Assembly (NCBI RefSeq): GCF_000143765.1
Contig: NZ_GL379774.1
Location: 225,981 to 289,980 of the forward strand
Source: Sphingobacterium spiritivorum ATCC 33861
Lineage (GTDB): Bacteria > Bacteroidota > Bacteroidia > Sphingobacteriales > Sphingobacteriaceae
DNA length: 64,000 bases
Direction: 5' to 3'
The notes under the pieces were generated by a model that was not told the DNA's origin, ran no database searches, and saw only the letters and a program-made list of their open reading frames with translations. Within the stretch, counting starts at the first letter, position 1, and each line of letters starts with the position of its first letter. This document shows, piece after piece, positions 1 to 11,757 of this stretch. A program made the translations under genes and the position numbers.

Positions 1-325
1 TAAATACAAAAAGTGTAAATCAGCATCAGGTTTCAAGGCTCCGTCCGGAACCAAACCAACCCATATATAACAGATTTATTGAACGTTTTAGTATAAATTG
101 TAACAAAATAATAGACAAAGGGAGATAAAACATGATTTTTGATAGCTTAAACATAATTTTTATCCCGGCAGATGCACGTATAGATTTCTGGTATCTTCCA
201 TGTGTTAGCTATTTGCAAGGTGGAGAATTCATAACATGAAAACAGCTTTTGCATAACCTATTCAGTCATAATCATATTCAAATCTACCAAGTGCGAAAAA
301 AAAGTAAATTTTATTAGCGTAACGT
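1..325. other. Intergenic region upstream of atpD
   Basis: AT-rich DNA with no recognisable gene. The only candidate is a 35-codon frame at 132-239 preceded by a purine-rich GGGAGA about nine bases before its ATG. It has no family signature and could be chance. No tRNA or strong hairpin is visible. The atpD promoter begins at 326. Confidence 0.5.
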
Positions 326-357
326 TTTGCTTTTAAGCAGATATAGTTTATTTTTGC
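326..357 (+). promoter_or_regulatory. Promoter of atpD-atpC
   Basis: TTTG at 326-329, a 19-nt spacer, then TATTTTTG at 349-356 followed by C. This is an exact match to the Bacteroidota primary-sigma consensus (TTTG, N19, TAnnTTTG). The expected transcript start leaves a leader of roughly 55 nt before the atpD ATG. Confidence 0.75.
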
Positions 358-401
358 AGTCCAAAATAGGACTCATTTAGAGTTTTGTAATTGATTATTA
401 A

Positions 402-1922
<1,521 letters not shown>

Positions 1923-1931
1923 ATAAGTAGT

Positions 1932-2032
1932 TAGTATTTAGTAATTAGTAGTCAGACGACCGACAAAAAGTCAATTGCTGCTAATTACTATGTAAAAAAG
2001 TCTAAATACGTAATACTTACTACTAAATACTA
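1932..2032. repeat. Palindromic intergenic element between atpD and atpC
   Basis: The gap holds two nested inverted repeats: TAGTATTTAGTA (1932-1943) with TACTAAATACTA (2021-2032), and TAGTAATTAG (1939-1948) with CTAATTACTA (1981-1990). The arms are built from repeated TAGT/TTAGTA words, suggesting a small dispersed repeat or an mRNA hairpin. There is no U-tract, so it does not look like a terminator. Confidence 0.6.
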
Positions 2033-2041
2033 TTAAAATAA

Positions 2042-2290
2042 ATGAAACTCACAATTATTACTCCAGACAAGTTGGCTTATGAAGGCGACGTTACAGCAGT
2101 AACTGTCCCTGGCTCTGCCGGCTCATTTCAAATATTAAAAAACCACGCACCTATCGTCTCTACATTAGAGGATGGTCCGGTTATTATTAAGGCTGGAAAC
2201 AATGAAGAGGTCCTTAACATTAAAAGTGGAGTAATTGAAGTAAAAAATAATGTCATTATTGTCCTGGCAGAGGGCATTATACAAGAATAG
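2042..2290 (+). CDS. atpC: F0F1 ATP synthase subunit epsilon (short form)
   Basis: Epsilon subunit of the F1 central stalk. The 82 residues cover only the N-terminal beta-sandwich domain, with the typical opening MKLTIITPDK and the GSFQILKNHAP segment. The C-terminal helical hairpin that inhibits ATP hydrolysis in E. coli (about 138 residues in total) is absent, as is common in Bacteroidota. It lies 119 nt after atpD, across a palindromic gap, and a strong terminator follows it. Confidence 0.95.
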   Translation: MKLTIITPDKLAYEGDVTAVTVPGSAGSFQILKNHAPIVSTLEDGPVIIKAGNNEEVLNIKSGVIEVKNNVIIVLAEGIIQE

Positions 2291-2314
2291 TAATTAAGAT
2301 TTTTTAATCACTTC

Positions 2315-2355
2315 ATAAGCCCTTAAAACAAGTCGTTTTAAGGGCTTATTTTTTT
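2315..2355 (+). terminator. Terminator of atpD-atpC
   Basis: Perfect 15-bp stem (2315-2329 with 2335-2349), 5-nt loop, then a run of T. A classical Rho-independent terminator. Confidence 0.93.
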
Positions 2356-2692
2356 GAACTTTATTCAGCAAAATGACGATTTCAGGAAGAAAATCGACCG
2401 AAATCAAAATTTCACTAAAAAATCAAAAGTATACCGATTTTAATTCTGGTCTACCTTAAATATTAAATAATATCGAATAATTAAATTTAAATAAAATTAT
2501 ATTTTGTAAAAACAGAAATAACAAAATAAAAAACTATTTCAAAATAATGAGTTACCCTATTGGTTAGTATTTTTATTCGTCCTATCTTACAATTATCAAA
2601 TTGAGGGGATCTTCTGTACCTTCCTTTGACAGGTAAAAATGAGGAATAAATCCATAGGTATTTTAATTCAACACAACAGCAAATCATAAGGT
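2356..2692 (+). other. Leader region of the ilv-leu cluster
   Basis: A gap of 337 nt before ilvE. It must hold the promoter of the long amino-acid cluster, but I see only an imperfect TATATTTTG element (one base too long) near 2499-2507 and no matching TTTG box. A short hairpin, TACCT (2617-2621) with AGGTA (2631-2635), precedes ilvE. No leader peptide rich in Ile, Leu or Val and no known riboswitch was recognised. Confidence 0.35.
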
Positions 2693-3583
2693 ATGCAATA
2701 TTACAATAACAATACACTTATCTACCTAGATGGGGACTTTGTAAAAGCGTCCCAGGCAGGTGTTGACTTTTATGGTCAGGCATTACATTATGGATATGGT
2801 GCATTCGAAGGTTTGCGCGCATATAACACACACAACGGAACCCGCATCTTCAAAGCAGAGCAGCACTTTGAAAGATTACAGCAATCCTGTGAAGCCATCA
2901 ATATTCCGTACAAATGGAATAACCGTGAACTGGTAGAGAAAACCTACGAACTGCTGGCGCTGAATAATCTGCGCGAAGCTTATGTACGCCCATTGGTTCT
3001 TTCAGGATCCAATATGCACCTTACCTCAGCTACAGATTCTAAAATCCTTATTGCAGCATGGGAATGGGGACCTTATCTGGGACAAAACTTATTGAAAGTA
3101 TGTGTTTCCAATATTCAGCGTCCCAACCCAAAGGCCTTCCCTGTCAATTCAAAGATCAGTGGTCAGTATATCAACTCGATCCTGGCCAGCAGCGAAGCCA
3201 TTAAGAAAGGATTTGATGAAGCATTATTACTGGACCAGAATGGTTTCGTAGTACAGGCATCAAGTGAGAATCTGTTTATTGAAAAAGATTTCAAAATCTA
3301 TACAGCACCTCAACAGGATGCTTTCCCGGGCATAACCCGTCAGACAGTCATTAATATCTGTAGAAATCTGAATTTCGAAATCATTGAAAAACCACTGACA
3401 GTAGAAGAAGTATATGCTGCAGACAGCGCCTTTCTCTGCGGTACTGCAGCAGAGATTATAGGCATCAGACAAGTGGATCACATAGAATATAAAGAAGATT
3501 GGGAGCATACAATCGGAGCTTCCATACAAAGAAGATATAAAAACCTGGTATTAGAGAACGAAAACTATGAAGTCATCATCTAA
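2693..3583 (+). CDS. ilvE: Branched-chain amino acid aminotransferase
   Basis: PLP enzyme of fold class IV that transfers the amino group from glutamate to the keto acids of valine, leucine and isoleucine; also the first step in their breakdown. The 296 residues show the family opening YLDGDFV, the [11 protein letters not shown] segment and a conserved [10 protein letters not shown] region whose Lys154 should bind [15 protein letters not shown] and PGITRQTV follow at the expected spacing. It is the first gene of the ilv-leu cluster, 13 nt before the preferred start of ilvD. Confidence 0.95.
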   Translation: MQYYNNNTLIYLDGDFVKASQAGVDFYGQALHYGYGAFEGLRAYNTHNGTRIFKAEQHFERLQQSCEAINIPYKWNNRELVEKTYELLALNNLREAYVRPLVLSGSNMHLTSATDSKILIAAWEWGPYLGQNLLKVCVSNIQRPNPKAFPVNSKISGQYINSILASSEAIKKGFDEALLLDQNGFVVQASSENLFIEKDFKIYTAPQQDAFPGITRQTVINICRNLNFEIIEKPLTVEEVYAADSAFLCGTAAEIIGIRQVDHIEYKEDWEHTIGASIQRRYKNLVLENENYEVII

Positions 3584-3596
3584 CGGCGAGAATCAA

Positions 3597-5267
3597 ATGA
3601 ATAAATACAGCCGTACGTTTACACAAGACGAAACACAACCCGCAGCCAAAGCTATGCTTTACGGAATCGGCCTTACCGATGCAGATATGGATAAGGCTCA
3701 GGTCGGTATTGCAAGTATGGGATATGATGGGAATACATGTAATATGCACCTGAATGATCTGGCACAAGTGGTCAAAAAAGGTGTGTGGGACAGCGAATTG
3801 GTAGGCTTGACTTTTGGAACAATAGGTGTCAGTGACGGTATGAGTAATGGTACAGAAGGTATGCGCTACTCGTTGGTAAGCCGTGATGTCATAGCCGACA
3901 GCATAGAAACAATCTGTGGCGGACAGTATTATGACGGATTGATTGCTATCCCGGGTTGCGACAAGAACATGCCGGGAGCTGTCATCGCTATGGGTCGCCT
4001 GAATCGTCCTTCTATAATGGTATACGGAGGTACAATAGCGCCTGGACATTATAAAGGAGAAGAACTGAATATTGTATCGGCTTTTGAAGCATTAGGACAA
4101 AAAATCTGTGGTAACCTGTCCGATGAAGACTACGAAGGTATAATCAAGCATACTTGTCCGGGAGCAGGAGCCTGCGGTGGCATGTACACGGCAAATACAA
4201 TGGCATCTGCGATTGAGGCTTTAGGTATGAGCTTACCTTATTCATCTTCTAATCCGGCAGTATCTTCAGATAAAAAAGACGAATGTCTTCAGGCAGGTAA
4301 ATATATCCGTACGCTGTTAGAAAAAGATATCAAGCCGTCAGATATCATGACGCGTAAAGCCTTTGAAAATGCACTTAGAGCAATTGTAATCTTAGGCGGC
4401 AGTACAAATGCGGTATTACACTTTATCGCAATCGGAAAAGCTGTAGGAGTCGATATCACACAGGATGACTTTCAACGCATGAGTGATGAAACTCCCGTAC
4501 TGGCCGATTTCAAGCCGTCAGGAAAATATCTGATGCAGGATCTGCATCAATACGGAGGAACGCCGGCAGTATTGAAATATTTACTGGATGAAGGATTGTT
4601 ACACGGAGATTGTCTGACTGTTACTGGGAAAACATTAGCAGAGAATCTTGCAGACGTAAAATCCATCATGGACTATGATCAAAAGATCATTCAGCCATTG
4701 AGCAATCCGATCAAACCAAGCGGTCACCTTCAGATTCTATACGGTAATCTGGCAGAAAAAGGTTCTGTAGCCAAGATCTCAGGTAAAGAAGGTGAGAAAT
4801 TCACCGGTCCTGCCCGCGTTTTTGACGGAGAGCAGAATCTGATCCGCGGAATTCAGGATGGTACTGTAAAAAAAGGTGACGTAGTCGTTATCATCAACGA
4901 AGGTCCTGTAGGAGCTCCCGGTATGCCGGAAATGTTAAAGCCTACATCCGCTATTATCGGAGCAGGACTCGGAAAATCAGTGGCACTGATTACAGACGGC
5001 CGCTTCTCCGGAGGTACACACGGATTTGTAGTCGGACACATTACACCGGAAGCCTACAAGGGAGGTCTGATCGGATTGGTAGAAAATGATGATATCATCG
5101 AGATCGATGCGGTCAATAATACCATCAATCTGAAAGTAGACGATGCTACGATAGCCAAGCGTAGAGAAAAATGGGTACAGCCGTCATTGAAAGTATCTAA
5201 AGGTGTTCTGTACAAATACGCAAAAACAGTTTCGGATGCGTCCGAAGGCTGTGTTACAGATCAGTAA
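3597..5267 (+). CDS. ilvD: Dihydroxy-acid dehydratase
   Basis: Iron-sulfur enzyme that dehydrates dihydroxy-isovalerate and dihydroxy-methylvalerate to the keto acids of valine and isoleucine. From the chosen start it has 556 residues. Candidate cluster cysteines are C48 ([10 protein letters not shown]), C121 (PGCDKNMPG) and C193 in [10 protein letters not shown]. An in-frame ATG at 3567 would add ten residues and overlap ilvE by 17 nt. I prefer 3597 because homologues begin close to the NKYS segment and a purine-rich GGCGAG precedes it. Confidence 0.95.
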   Translation: MNKYSRTFTQDETQPAAKAMLYGIGLTDADMDKAQVGIASMGYDGNTCNMHLNDLAQVVKKGVWDSELVGLTFGTIGVSDGMSNGTEGMRYSLVSRDVIADSIETICGGQYYDGLIAIPGCDKNMPGAVIAMGRLNRPSIMVYGGTIAPGHYKGEELNIVSAFEALGQKICGNLSDEDYEGIIKHTCPGAGACGGMYTANTMASAIEALGMSLPYSSSNPAVSSDKKDECLQAGKYIRTLLEKDIKPSDIMTRKAFENALRAIVILGGSTNAVLHFIAIGKAVGVDITQDDFQRMSDETPVLADFKPSGKYLMQDLHQYGGTPAVLKYLLDEGLLHGDCLTVTGKTLAENLADVKSIMDYDQKIIQPLSNPIKPSGHLQILYGNLAEKGSVAKISGKEGEKFTGPARVFDGEQNLIRGIQDGTVKKGDVVVIINEGPVGAPGMPEMLKPTSAIIGAGLGKSVALITDGRFSGGTHGFVVGHITPEAYKGGLIGLVENDDIIEIDAVNNTINLKVDDATIAKRREKWVQPSLKVSKGVLYKYAKTVSDASEGCVTDQ

Positions 5268-5325
5268 TGCAACAGGAAGATCGAATAATCAACAACTAAA
5301 AACTTTTAAACTAATCGAATAAGTA

Positions 5326-7074
5326 ATGAGTACACTTGAAAAAACAGAGAATAAAGCTCCTGCTGCAACACCAAAAGAATCGGTACAGATATCAGGTTCT
5401 CAGGCGGTGCTGGAAGCTTTATTATGTGAAGGTGTTGACACCGTATTCGGATATCCGGGAGGGGCAATTATGCCAATTTATGATGCACTATACGATTATA
5501 ATAATCGTTTGAAGCACATTTTGGTACGCCACGAACAAGGAGGTATTCACGCCGCTCAAGGTTTTGCACGTACTTCAGGTCGTACAGGTGTGGTATTTGC
5601 TACAAGCGGGCCGGGTGCAACCAATTTAGTAACAGGTTTGGCTGACGCCATGATTGACAGTAATCCTGTCGTCTGTATTACAGGTCAGGTATTCGCGTCA
5701 CTACTGGGAACGGACGCATTTCAGGAAACAGATGTCATTAACATTACTGCTCCCGTCACTAAGTGGAACTATCAGGTGACAGATGCGACTGAGATCCCTC
5801 ACGCATTGGCTAAAGCTTTTTATATTGCCAGTACTGGCCGTCCGGGTCCCGTATTGATTGATATTACCAAAAATGCTCAGTTACAATTATTCGATTATGA
5901 AGGATATGAAAAATGTAATCATGTCCGCAGCTACCGTCCTGCACCGGAAGTCAGAAACGAATACATCGAAAAAGCGGCTGACTTAATAAACAGCGCAGAG
6001 AAACCCTTTGTATTATTCGGACAGGGAGTGATTCTGGGAAAAGCAGAACAGGAATTTAAAGCATTCATCGAAAAAGCAGGTATTCCTTCCGCAGCTACTG
6101 TGATGGGATTAAGTGCGCTGGAAACAGACCACCCACTGCACGTAGGAATGCTGGGGATGCATGGTAATTATGCGCCCAACGTGATGACAAATGAGTGTGA
6201 TGTCCTGATTGCTATAGGCATGCGCTTTGATGACCGCGTAACCGGACGTCTGGATAAATACGCAAAACAGGCGAAAGTCGTTCATCTGGATATTGATCCT
6301 GCCGAAATCGACAAAAACGTACAAACCACTGTGCCGGTATGGGGAGACTGTAAAGTCAGCCTGCCTTTATTAACTGCAAAGATTCAGGAAACAAAACGTC
6401 ATGCAGAATGGTTGCAAAAATTCAGACAACTGGAGCAGGAAGAAATAAAAGAAGTCATTCAAAATGAATTACATCCGACAACAGATGTAATGACAATGGG
6501 TGAAGTAATAAATATTCTTAACGAATTGACCGGTGGTGATGCCATCATTACAACAGATGTTGGCCAGCACCAGATGGTAGCCTGCCGATATGCCAAATTC
6601 AACAATTCAAAGTCGAGTGTGACATCCGGCGGATTAGGAACCATGGGATTCGGACTGCCTGCAGCCATAGGCGCATGGTATGGCGCACCTGAAAAGACTG
6701 TAGTAGCCATTATAGGAGACGGAGGTTTCCAGATGACTTTACAGGAATTGGGTACCATCATGCAATTCGGAGCTAAAGTGAAGATCCTGATCTTAAACAA
6801 TGAGTTCCTGGGAATGGTAAGACAATGGCAACAGCTGTTCCACGACAAACGCTACTCTTTTGTTAATATTACAAGCCCTGATTTTGTGGCAGTAGCAAAA
6901 GGATATTATATTGATGGACAAAAGATTTCCGAACGGAAAGATCTGCGTCAGGCGCTTGAAACAATGCTTAATCATGATGGAGCATACCTATTAGAAGTAA
7001 TGGTGGGAAAAGAAAACAACGTATTCCCAATGGTTGCACAAGGAACATCTGTTTCCGAAATTCGATTGAAATAA
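5326..7074 (+). CDS. ilvB: Acetolactate synthase large subunit
   Basis: Thiamine-diphosphate enzyme that condenses pyruvate with pyruvate or 2-ketobutyrate, the first shared step of valine, leucine and isoleucine synthesis. The 582 residues show the GYPGGAIMPIYDAL motif, catalytic Glu70 in RHEQGG, the ATSGPGATN loop, and the C-terminal GDGGFQMT to NNEF thiamine-diphosphate and magnesium motif. The first roughly 20 residues are a low-complexity extension. The gene sits one base before ilvN, as expected for co-translated subunits. Confidence 0.96.
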   Translation: MSTLEKTENKAPAATPKESVQISGSQAVLEALLCEGVDTVFGYPGGAIMPIYDALYDYNNRLKHILVRHEQGGIHAAQGFARTSGRTGVVFATSGPGATNLVTGLADAMIDSNPVVCITGQVFASLLGTDAFQETDVINITAPVTKWNYQVTDATEIPHALAKAFYIASTGRPGPVLIDITKNAQLQLFDYEGYEKCNHVRSYRPAPEVRNEYIEKAADLINSAEKPFVLFGQGVILGKAEQEFKAFIEKAGIPSAATVMGLSALETDHPLHVGMLGMHGNYAPNVMTNECDVLIAIGMRFDDRVTGRLDKYAKQAKVVHLDIDPAEIDKNVQTTVPVWGDCKVSLPLLTAKIQETKRHAEWLQKFRQLEQEEIKEVIQNELHPTTDVMTMGEVINILNELTGGDAIITTDVGQHQMVACRYAKFNNSKSSVTSGGLGTMGFGLPAAIGAWYGAPEKTVVAIIGDGGFQMTLQELGTIMQFGAKVKILILNNEFLGMVRQWQQLFHDKRYSFVNITSPDFVAVAKGYYIDGQKISERKDLRQALETMLNHDGAYLLEVMVGKENNVFPMVAQGTSVSEIRLK

Positions 7075-7075
7075 A

Positions 7076-7666
7076 ATGGAAAAACAAGAATTTACCATCA
7101 CCTTATATACAGAAAATTCTATCGGACTTATCGGTAGAATTTCGACCATATTTTCGAGAAGAAAAATCAATATCGAAAGTCTTAATACTTCTCCTTCAGA
7201 AGTAGAAGGTATCCACCGGTTTACAATCGTCATTACTGAGACAGAAGAAGTATTACGCAAATTATGCCGTCAGCTGGAAAAACAGGTAGATGTCTTAAAG
7301 GCATACTATAATACTAATGATGAAGTGATCTGGCAGGAACAGGCGCTGTATAAAGTGCCGACAGATATCGTTGCGGAAAAAGCACCTGTAGAAAGACTGC
7401 TCAGACAGTACGGCGCTTCCGCAGTAGTAATCCGCAATGATTACACAGTATTCGAGACAGCAGGTCATCGTGAGGAAATCGACAAATTAACGGAAGAACT
7501 TACCAAATACGGTTTGATCGAGTTTGTGCGCGGAGCCCGCATTGCGATTATTAAAGATAGCGCTGGATTCCACTCCAAATTATTACAATTCGAAAAGAAA
7601 CAACCTTCTGAAGAAATCGTGGAGAACGAATATCTGGATCAGCGAGACAACGTATTTACTATGTAA
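7076..7666 (+). CDS. ilvN: Acetolactate synthase small (regulatory) subunit
   Basis: Regulatory partner of IlvB that stimulates the enzyme and normally carries the valine feedback site. The 196 residues begin with an ACT domain (about 6-80: TLYTENSIGLIGRISTIFSR, then IHRFTIVITE) and continue into the small-subunit C-terminal domain with VERLLRQYGASAVV. Longer than the smallest E. coli IlvN, similar to IlvH-type subunits. One base separates it from ilvB; the next gene starts two bases later. Confidence 0.94.
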   Translation: MEKQEFTITLYTENSIGLIGRISTIFSRRKINIESLNTSPSEVEGIHRFTIVITETEEVLRKLCRQLEKQVDVLKAYYNTNDEVIWQEQALYKVPTDIVAEKAPVERLLRQYGASAVVIRNDYTVFETAGHREEIDKLTEELTKYGLIEFVRGARIAIIKDSAGFHSKLLQFEKKQPSEEIVENEYLDQRDNVFTM

Positions 7667-7668
7667 TC

Positions 7669-8142
7669 ATGATAGCACATACTTTTCACTATATCATTCA
7701 GACCCGTAAGCTATTTTTAGCCCTTATTGATTCACTGACTACCGAAGAATTAAATGTTATTCCTCAGGGATTCAATAATAATATCATCTGGAACTTTGGC
7801 CATATCGTAGTCAGTACACAATCACTATGTTATGTCAGAACCGGGATACTGGCAGATGCTTCTTCGATCGCCTACAATGAGGATTACAAAAAAGATACAA
7901 AACCTACGCGTCCTGTATCCAAAGAAGAAATTGATGAATTAAAATTGTATGCTCTGGAAACCATTTCCAAACTGGAAAAAGATTACCATAACGGAGTATT
8001 TTCCAGCATACAACCTTTCTCCACAAGCACATATGGCACCGAAATGAGTACAATAGAAGAAGTACTGACGGTGACACTGGCACATGATAATCTTCATTAT
8101 GGATATGCAATGGCTCAACGCCGGATGATCAAAAATAAGTAA
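7669..8142 (+). CDS. DinB-like four-helix-bundle protein in the ilv operon
   Basis: A 157-residue protein with the look of the DinB/YfiT metal-dependent superfamily: helical throughout, WNFGHIVVS around residue 45 and LAHDNLHYGYAMAQ near the C-terminus, where His residues could bind a divalent metal. Two bases follow ilvN and 35 nt precede ilvC, so it is co-transcribed with branched-chain amino acid enzymes. Some DinB-like proteins act as thiol transferases (bacillithiol or mycothiol S-transferases), but nothing here identifies a substrate. Family assignment is moderately sure; function is unknown. Confidence 0.7.
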   Translation: MIAHTFHYIIQTRKLFLALIDSLTTEELNVIPQGFNNNIIWNFGHIVVSTQSLCYVRTGILADASSIAYNEDYKKDTKPTRPVSKEEIDELKLYALETISKLEKDYHNGVFSSIQPFSTSTYGTEMSTIEEVLTVTLAHDNLHYGYAMAQRRMIKNK

Positions 8143-8177
8143 ACAACCTAATAACAAAATATTAAAGAATTAAAACA

Positions 8178-9659
8178 ATGGCAAATTATTTCAACACATT
8201 ACCACTTAGAGAACAATTGAACCAATTGGGCGTAGCCGAATTCATGGACAGCACTGAATTCGCGGATGGTGTAGAAGCTTTAAAAGGTAAAAAATTGGTA
8301 ATTGTGGGATGTGGTGCTCAAGGTTTAAACCAAGGGCTGAATCTGAGAGACAGCGGTTTAGATGTTTCTTACACCTTACGTAAAGAAGCAATTGAGCAAA
8401 AAAGAGACTCCTGGAAAAATGCGACGGACAATAACTTCACCGTAGGTACTTACGAAGAACTGATCCCTACAGCAGATGTTGTCATTAACCTTACACCGGA
8501 CAAGCAGCATACCTCTGTCATCAATGCTGTAATGCCATTGATGAAACAAGGAGCAACATTATCTTATTCCCACGGTTTTAACATCGTAGAAGAAGGTATG
8601 CAGATCCGTAAAGACATCACGGTTATCATGGTCGCGCCTAAATGTCCGGGCTCTGAAGTACGCGCTGAGTACCTGAGAGGATTTGGTGTTCCTACATTAA
8701 TCGCTGTTCACCCGGAAAATGATCCGCAGGGAAAAGGTCTGGCTGAAGCAAAAGCATACTGTGTAGGTACAGGAGGTCACCGTGCCGGAGTATTACGTTC
8801 TTCATTTGTGGCAGAAGTAAAATCTGACCTGATGGGTGAGCAAACTATTCTTTGTGGTTTGTTACAGACAGGTTCTATCCTTTCATTCGACAAAATGATC
8901 GAAAAAGGCATTGATGCAGGATACGCATCCAAACTGGTACAATACGGAGTAGAAGTCATTACAGAAGCCTTAAAACAAGGTGGTGTAACAGCGATGATGG
9001 ACAGATTGAGCAACGTTGCCAAGATCAAAGCATTTGATATCGCTGAAGAGTTAAAAACAATCATGCGTCCGTTGTTCCAGAAACATCAGGATGATATCAT
9101 GTCCGGAGAATTCAGCCGTGTCATGATGGAAGACTGGGCTAACAATGATAAAAACTTATTAGGATGGAGAGCAGCAACAGGTGAAACAGCATTCGAAAAA
9201 ACACCTGCTGGAGATGTCAAAATCGGAGAACAGGAGTACTTTGACAATGCTGTATTTATGGTGGCATACATCAAAGCAGGTGTTGAACTGGCCTTTGAAA
9301 CAATGGTAGAAGCCGGAATCAAACCTGAATCCGCATATTACGAATCTTTACACGAGACGCCTTTGATCGCTAATACAATTGCACGTAAAAAATTATTCGA
9401 GATGAACAGAGTAATCTCTGATACAGCAGAATATGGTTGTTATTTATTCGATCACGCTTGTAAACCTTTATTAGCTGATTTCATGAAGACAGTGAATACA
9501 GACATTATTGGCAAGAATTACAACGAAGGTAAAGATGGTGCGGTAGACAACAGAGAGCTGATCGCGGTGAACGAAGCAATCCGTACGCACCCTGTAGAAA
9601 TCGTCGGTGCAGAGCTAAGAAAAGCAATGACTGCGATGAAAGCAATTAAAACTGTTTAA
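8178..9659 (+). CDS. ilvC: Ketol-acid reductoisomerase (class II)
   Basis: NADPH- and magnesium-dependent enzyme converting acetolactate and acetohydroxybutyrate to dihydroxy acids. At 493 residues it is the long class II form with a duplicated C-terminal helical domain, like E. coli IlvC rather than the 330-residue class I. The Rossmann motif GCGAQG is at residues 44-49, with [16 protein letters not shown] just after it. Preceded by the DinB-like gene and followed by a stem-loop before leuC. Confidence 0.97.
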   Translation: MANYFNTLPLREQLNQLGVAEFMDSTEFADGVEALKGKKLVIVGCGAQGLNQGLNLRDSGLDVSYTLRKEAIEQKRDSWKNATDNNFTVGTYEELIPTADVVINLTPDKQHTSVINAVMPLMKQGATLSYSHGFNIVEEGMQIRKDITVIMVAPKCPGSEVRAEYLRGFGVPTLIAVHPENDPQGKGLAEAKAYCVGTGGHRAGVLRSSFVAEVKSDLMGEQTILCGLLQTGSILSFDKMIEKGIDAGYASKLVQYGVEVITEALKQGGVTAMMDRLSNVAKIKAFDIAEELKTIMRPLFQKHQDDIMSGEFSRVMMEDWANNDKNLLGWRAATGETAFEKTPAGDVKIGEQEYFDNAVFMVAYIKAGVELAFETMVEAGIKPESAYYESLHETPLIANTIARKKLFEMNRVISDTAEYGCYLFDHACKPLLADFMKTVNTDIIGKNYNEGKDGAVDNRELIAVNEAIRTHPVEIVGAELRKAMTAMKAIKTV

Positions 9660-9681
9660 ATTTTTGTAATTTAGACTATTA

Positions 9682-9723
9682 AATAAGGGGTGAAATTACA
9701 AAATTCGGATTTCACCCCTTATT
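9682..9723 (+). other. Stem-loop between ilvC and leuC
   Basis: Perfect 15-bp stem (9682-9696 with 9709-9723) and a 12-nt loop. Only AAATTG follows, with no U-run, so it may be an mRNA-stabilising or processing hairpin that marks the ilv/leu junction rather than a full terminator. Confidence 0.7.
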
Positions 9724-9753
9724 AAATTGATAAAATTAAAGAGAGAACGAGAA

Positions 9754-11151
9754 ATGTCAAAAACATTAGTAGAAAAGATTTGGGACGCACATGTCGTCAA
9801 GCGTGAAGAAGGATTTCCGGATATTCTATACATAGATACCCATTTAATCCATGAGGTTACCTCTCCTCAGGCTTTCGACGGCTTACGCAAAAGAGGTATT
9901 CCCGTCTTTAGGCCACAACAAACGGTAGCTACTGCCGACCACAATGTCCCTACACTCAATCAACATCTGCCTATACAGGAAGAATTATCTCGCTATCAGG
10001 TAGATATGTTATCCAAAAATTGTGCAGAATTTGGAATACAGCTTTACGGACTGGGACACCCTTTCCAGGGAATCGTCCATGTGATCGGACCGGAACTCGG
10101 TATTACACTTCCGGGCAAGACAATGGTTTGTGGAGATAGTCACACCTCGACACACGGAGCTTTCGGAGCGATTGCATTTGGTATAGGAACTTCTCAGGTC
10201 GAGCAGGTATTTGCAACACAGTGTCTGTTACAGCAAAAACCTAAAACGATGAAAATCGAGGTGAACGGAACTTTGCAAAACGGAGTGGGTGCAAAAGATA
10301 TCATCCTGTACATCATTTCCAAGATCTCTGCTGCAGGTGGAACAGGTTACTTTATCGAGTATGCCGGTTCTGCAATCCGTGCATTAAGCATGGAAGCACG
10401 CATGACCATCTGTAACATGAGTATAGAAATGGGAGCACGTGGCGGACTTATCGCGCCAGACCAGACTACTTTTGATTATATTAAAGGTCGTGAATTTGCC
10501 CCTAAAGGAGAAGAATGGGACAAATCATTAGCCTACTGGCAGACCTTATACAGCGATGAAGATGCACAGTTCGACAGCGTGTTGACCTTCAAAGCAGAAG
10601 ATATTGCCCCTATGATTACCTATGGTACAAATCCGGGTATGGGTATGGGTATCCGCGAAAGCATTCCTCCTACTACAGCACAGCCGGAGACAGAACAGCC
10701 TTCGTACAAAAAAGCGCTGGAATATATGGGATTTGCAGATGATGCTCCGGTATTAGGCAAACCCGTAGACTATGTATTTATCGGAAGCTGTACCAATTCC
10801 CGTATAGAAGACTTGCGCGAAGTAGCGTCATTTGTAAAAGGAAAACAAAAAGCACAAGGTGTAGAAGTGTGGATCGTACCAGGCTCAAAACAAGTAGAAA
10901 AACAAGCCATCGAAGAAGGTTTGGATAAAATTTTTGAAGCTGCAGGTTTCCAGTTGCGTGAACCCGGATGCAGTGCCTGTCTGGGTATGAATGAAGATAA
11001 AATTCCTGCCGGAAAATACTGCGTATCTACCTCCAACCGTAATTTCGAAGGTCGTCAGGGACCTAATGCCCGCACCATGCTCGTATCCCCTCTTACAGCA
11101 GCAGCAGCAGCAGTAACAGGAAAAATAAGTGATGTCCGGGAATTAATTTAA
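9754..11151 (+). CDS. leuC: 3-isopropylmalate dehydratase large subunit
   Basis: Aconitase-family [4Fe-4S] subunit that, with LeuD, isomerises 2- to 3-isopropylmalate in leucine synthesis. From the ATG at 9754 it has 465 residues, nearly the same as E. coli LeuC (466). It shows [22 protein letters not shown] and the three cluster cysteines in GSCTNSR and [14 protein letters not shown] nine codons upstream is in frame, but it abuts the ilvC stem-loop, whereas the ATG is preceded by a GAGAGAACGAG purine tract. Confidence 0.96.
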   Translation: MSKTLVEKIWDAHVVKREEGFPDILYIDTHLIHEVTSPQAFDGLRKRGIPVFRPQQTVATADHNVPTLNQHLPIQEELSRYQVDMLSKNCAEFGIQLYGLGHPFQGIVHVIGPELGITLPGKTMVCGDSHTSTHGAFGAIAFGIGTSQVEQVFATQCLLQQKPKTMKIEVNGTLQNGVGAKDIILYIISKISAAGGTGYFIEYAGSAIRALSMEARMTICNMSIEMGARGGLIAPDQTTFDYIKGREFAPKGEEWDKSLAYWQTLYSDEDAQFDSVLTFKAEDIAPMITYGTNPGMGMGIRESIPPTTAQPETEQPSYKKALEYMGFADDAPVLGKPVDYVFIGSCTNSRIEDLREVASFVKGKQKAQGVEVWIVPGSKQVEKQAIEEGLDKIFEAAGFQLREPGCSACLGMNEDKIPAGKYCVSTSNRNFEGRQGPNARTMLVSPLTAAAAAVTGKISDVRELI

Positions 11152-11172
11152 GGCTGGAAAATTAAAAAACAG

Positions 11173-11757
11173 ATGAAAAAATTTGAAAAACTAAATTCAA
11201 CGGTAGTTCCTCTGCCTATTGAAAATATCGATACAGACCAGATCATCCCTGCCCGTTTTTTGAAAGCAACGACCAGAGAAGGATTTGGAAACAACCTATT
11301 CCGCGACTGGAGATTCGACAGCAATAATCAGCCAAAAGCAGATTTTGTGATGAACAATCCGACTTATAAAGGAAAAATATTAGTTGCAGGCAAAAACTTC
11401 GGATGCGGTTCCAGCCGTGAACACGCAGCATGGGCTATACAAGATTATGGGTTTGATGTTGTCATCAGTTCATTCTTTGCTGATATCTTCAAGGGAAATG
11501 CGCTAAACAATGGTGTACTGCCGATTCAGGTATCCGATGAGTTTCTGGAAACAATTTTTGAAACAGTAACCAAAAATCCGGATACAGAAGTCATTGTAGA
11601 TCTGGAAAATCAGACCGTCACATTAGTAGAAAACGGAGCACAGACTTCTTTTGAAATTAATCCCTACAAAAAATCTTGTCTGATCAACGGTTACGATGAT
11701 ATTGACTTTATTCTTAACCAAAAAGAGTTGATCGAAAAATACGAATTATCAAAATAA
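11173..11757 (+). CDS. leuD: 3-isopropylmalate dehydratase small subunit
   Basis: Swivelling small subunit that completes the active site of LeuC. The 194 residues open with the [14 protein letters not shown] motif and carry the substrate-binding [16 protein letters not shown] segment, both diagnostic of LeuD. 21 nt follow leuC. Its TAA stop shares its last base with the first possible ATG of the ABC ATPase gene, so the two are probably translationally coupled. Confidence 0.96.
   Translation: MKKFEKLNSTVVPLPIENIDTDQIIPARFLKATTREGFGNNLFRDWRFDSNNQPKADFVMNNPTYKGKILVAGKNFGCGSSREHAAWAIQDYGFDVVISSFFADIFKGNALNNGVLPIQVSDEFLETIFETVTKNPDTEVIVDLENQTVTLVENGAQTSFEINPYKKSCLINGYDDIDFILNQKELIEKYELSK

Noticed and set aside
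2373..2459. 28-codon frame in the ilvE leader as a possible attenuator peptide
   Set aside because: It is not enriched in Ile, Val or Leu, lies over 230 nt from ilvE and is not followed by competing hairpins.
2356..2692. T-box or other known riboswitch controlling the ilv cluster
   Set aside because: No T-box core sequence or other recognisable class, and T-boxes are mainly a Firmicutes device.
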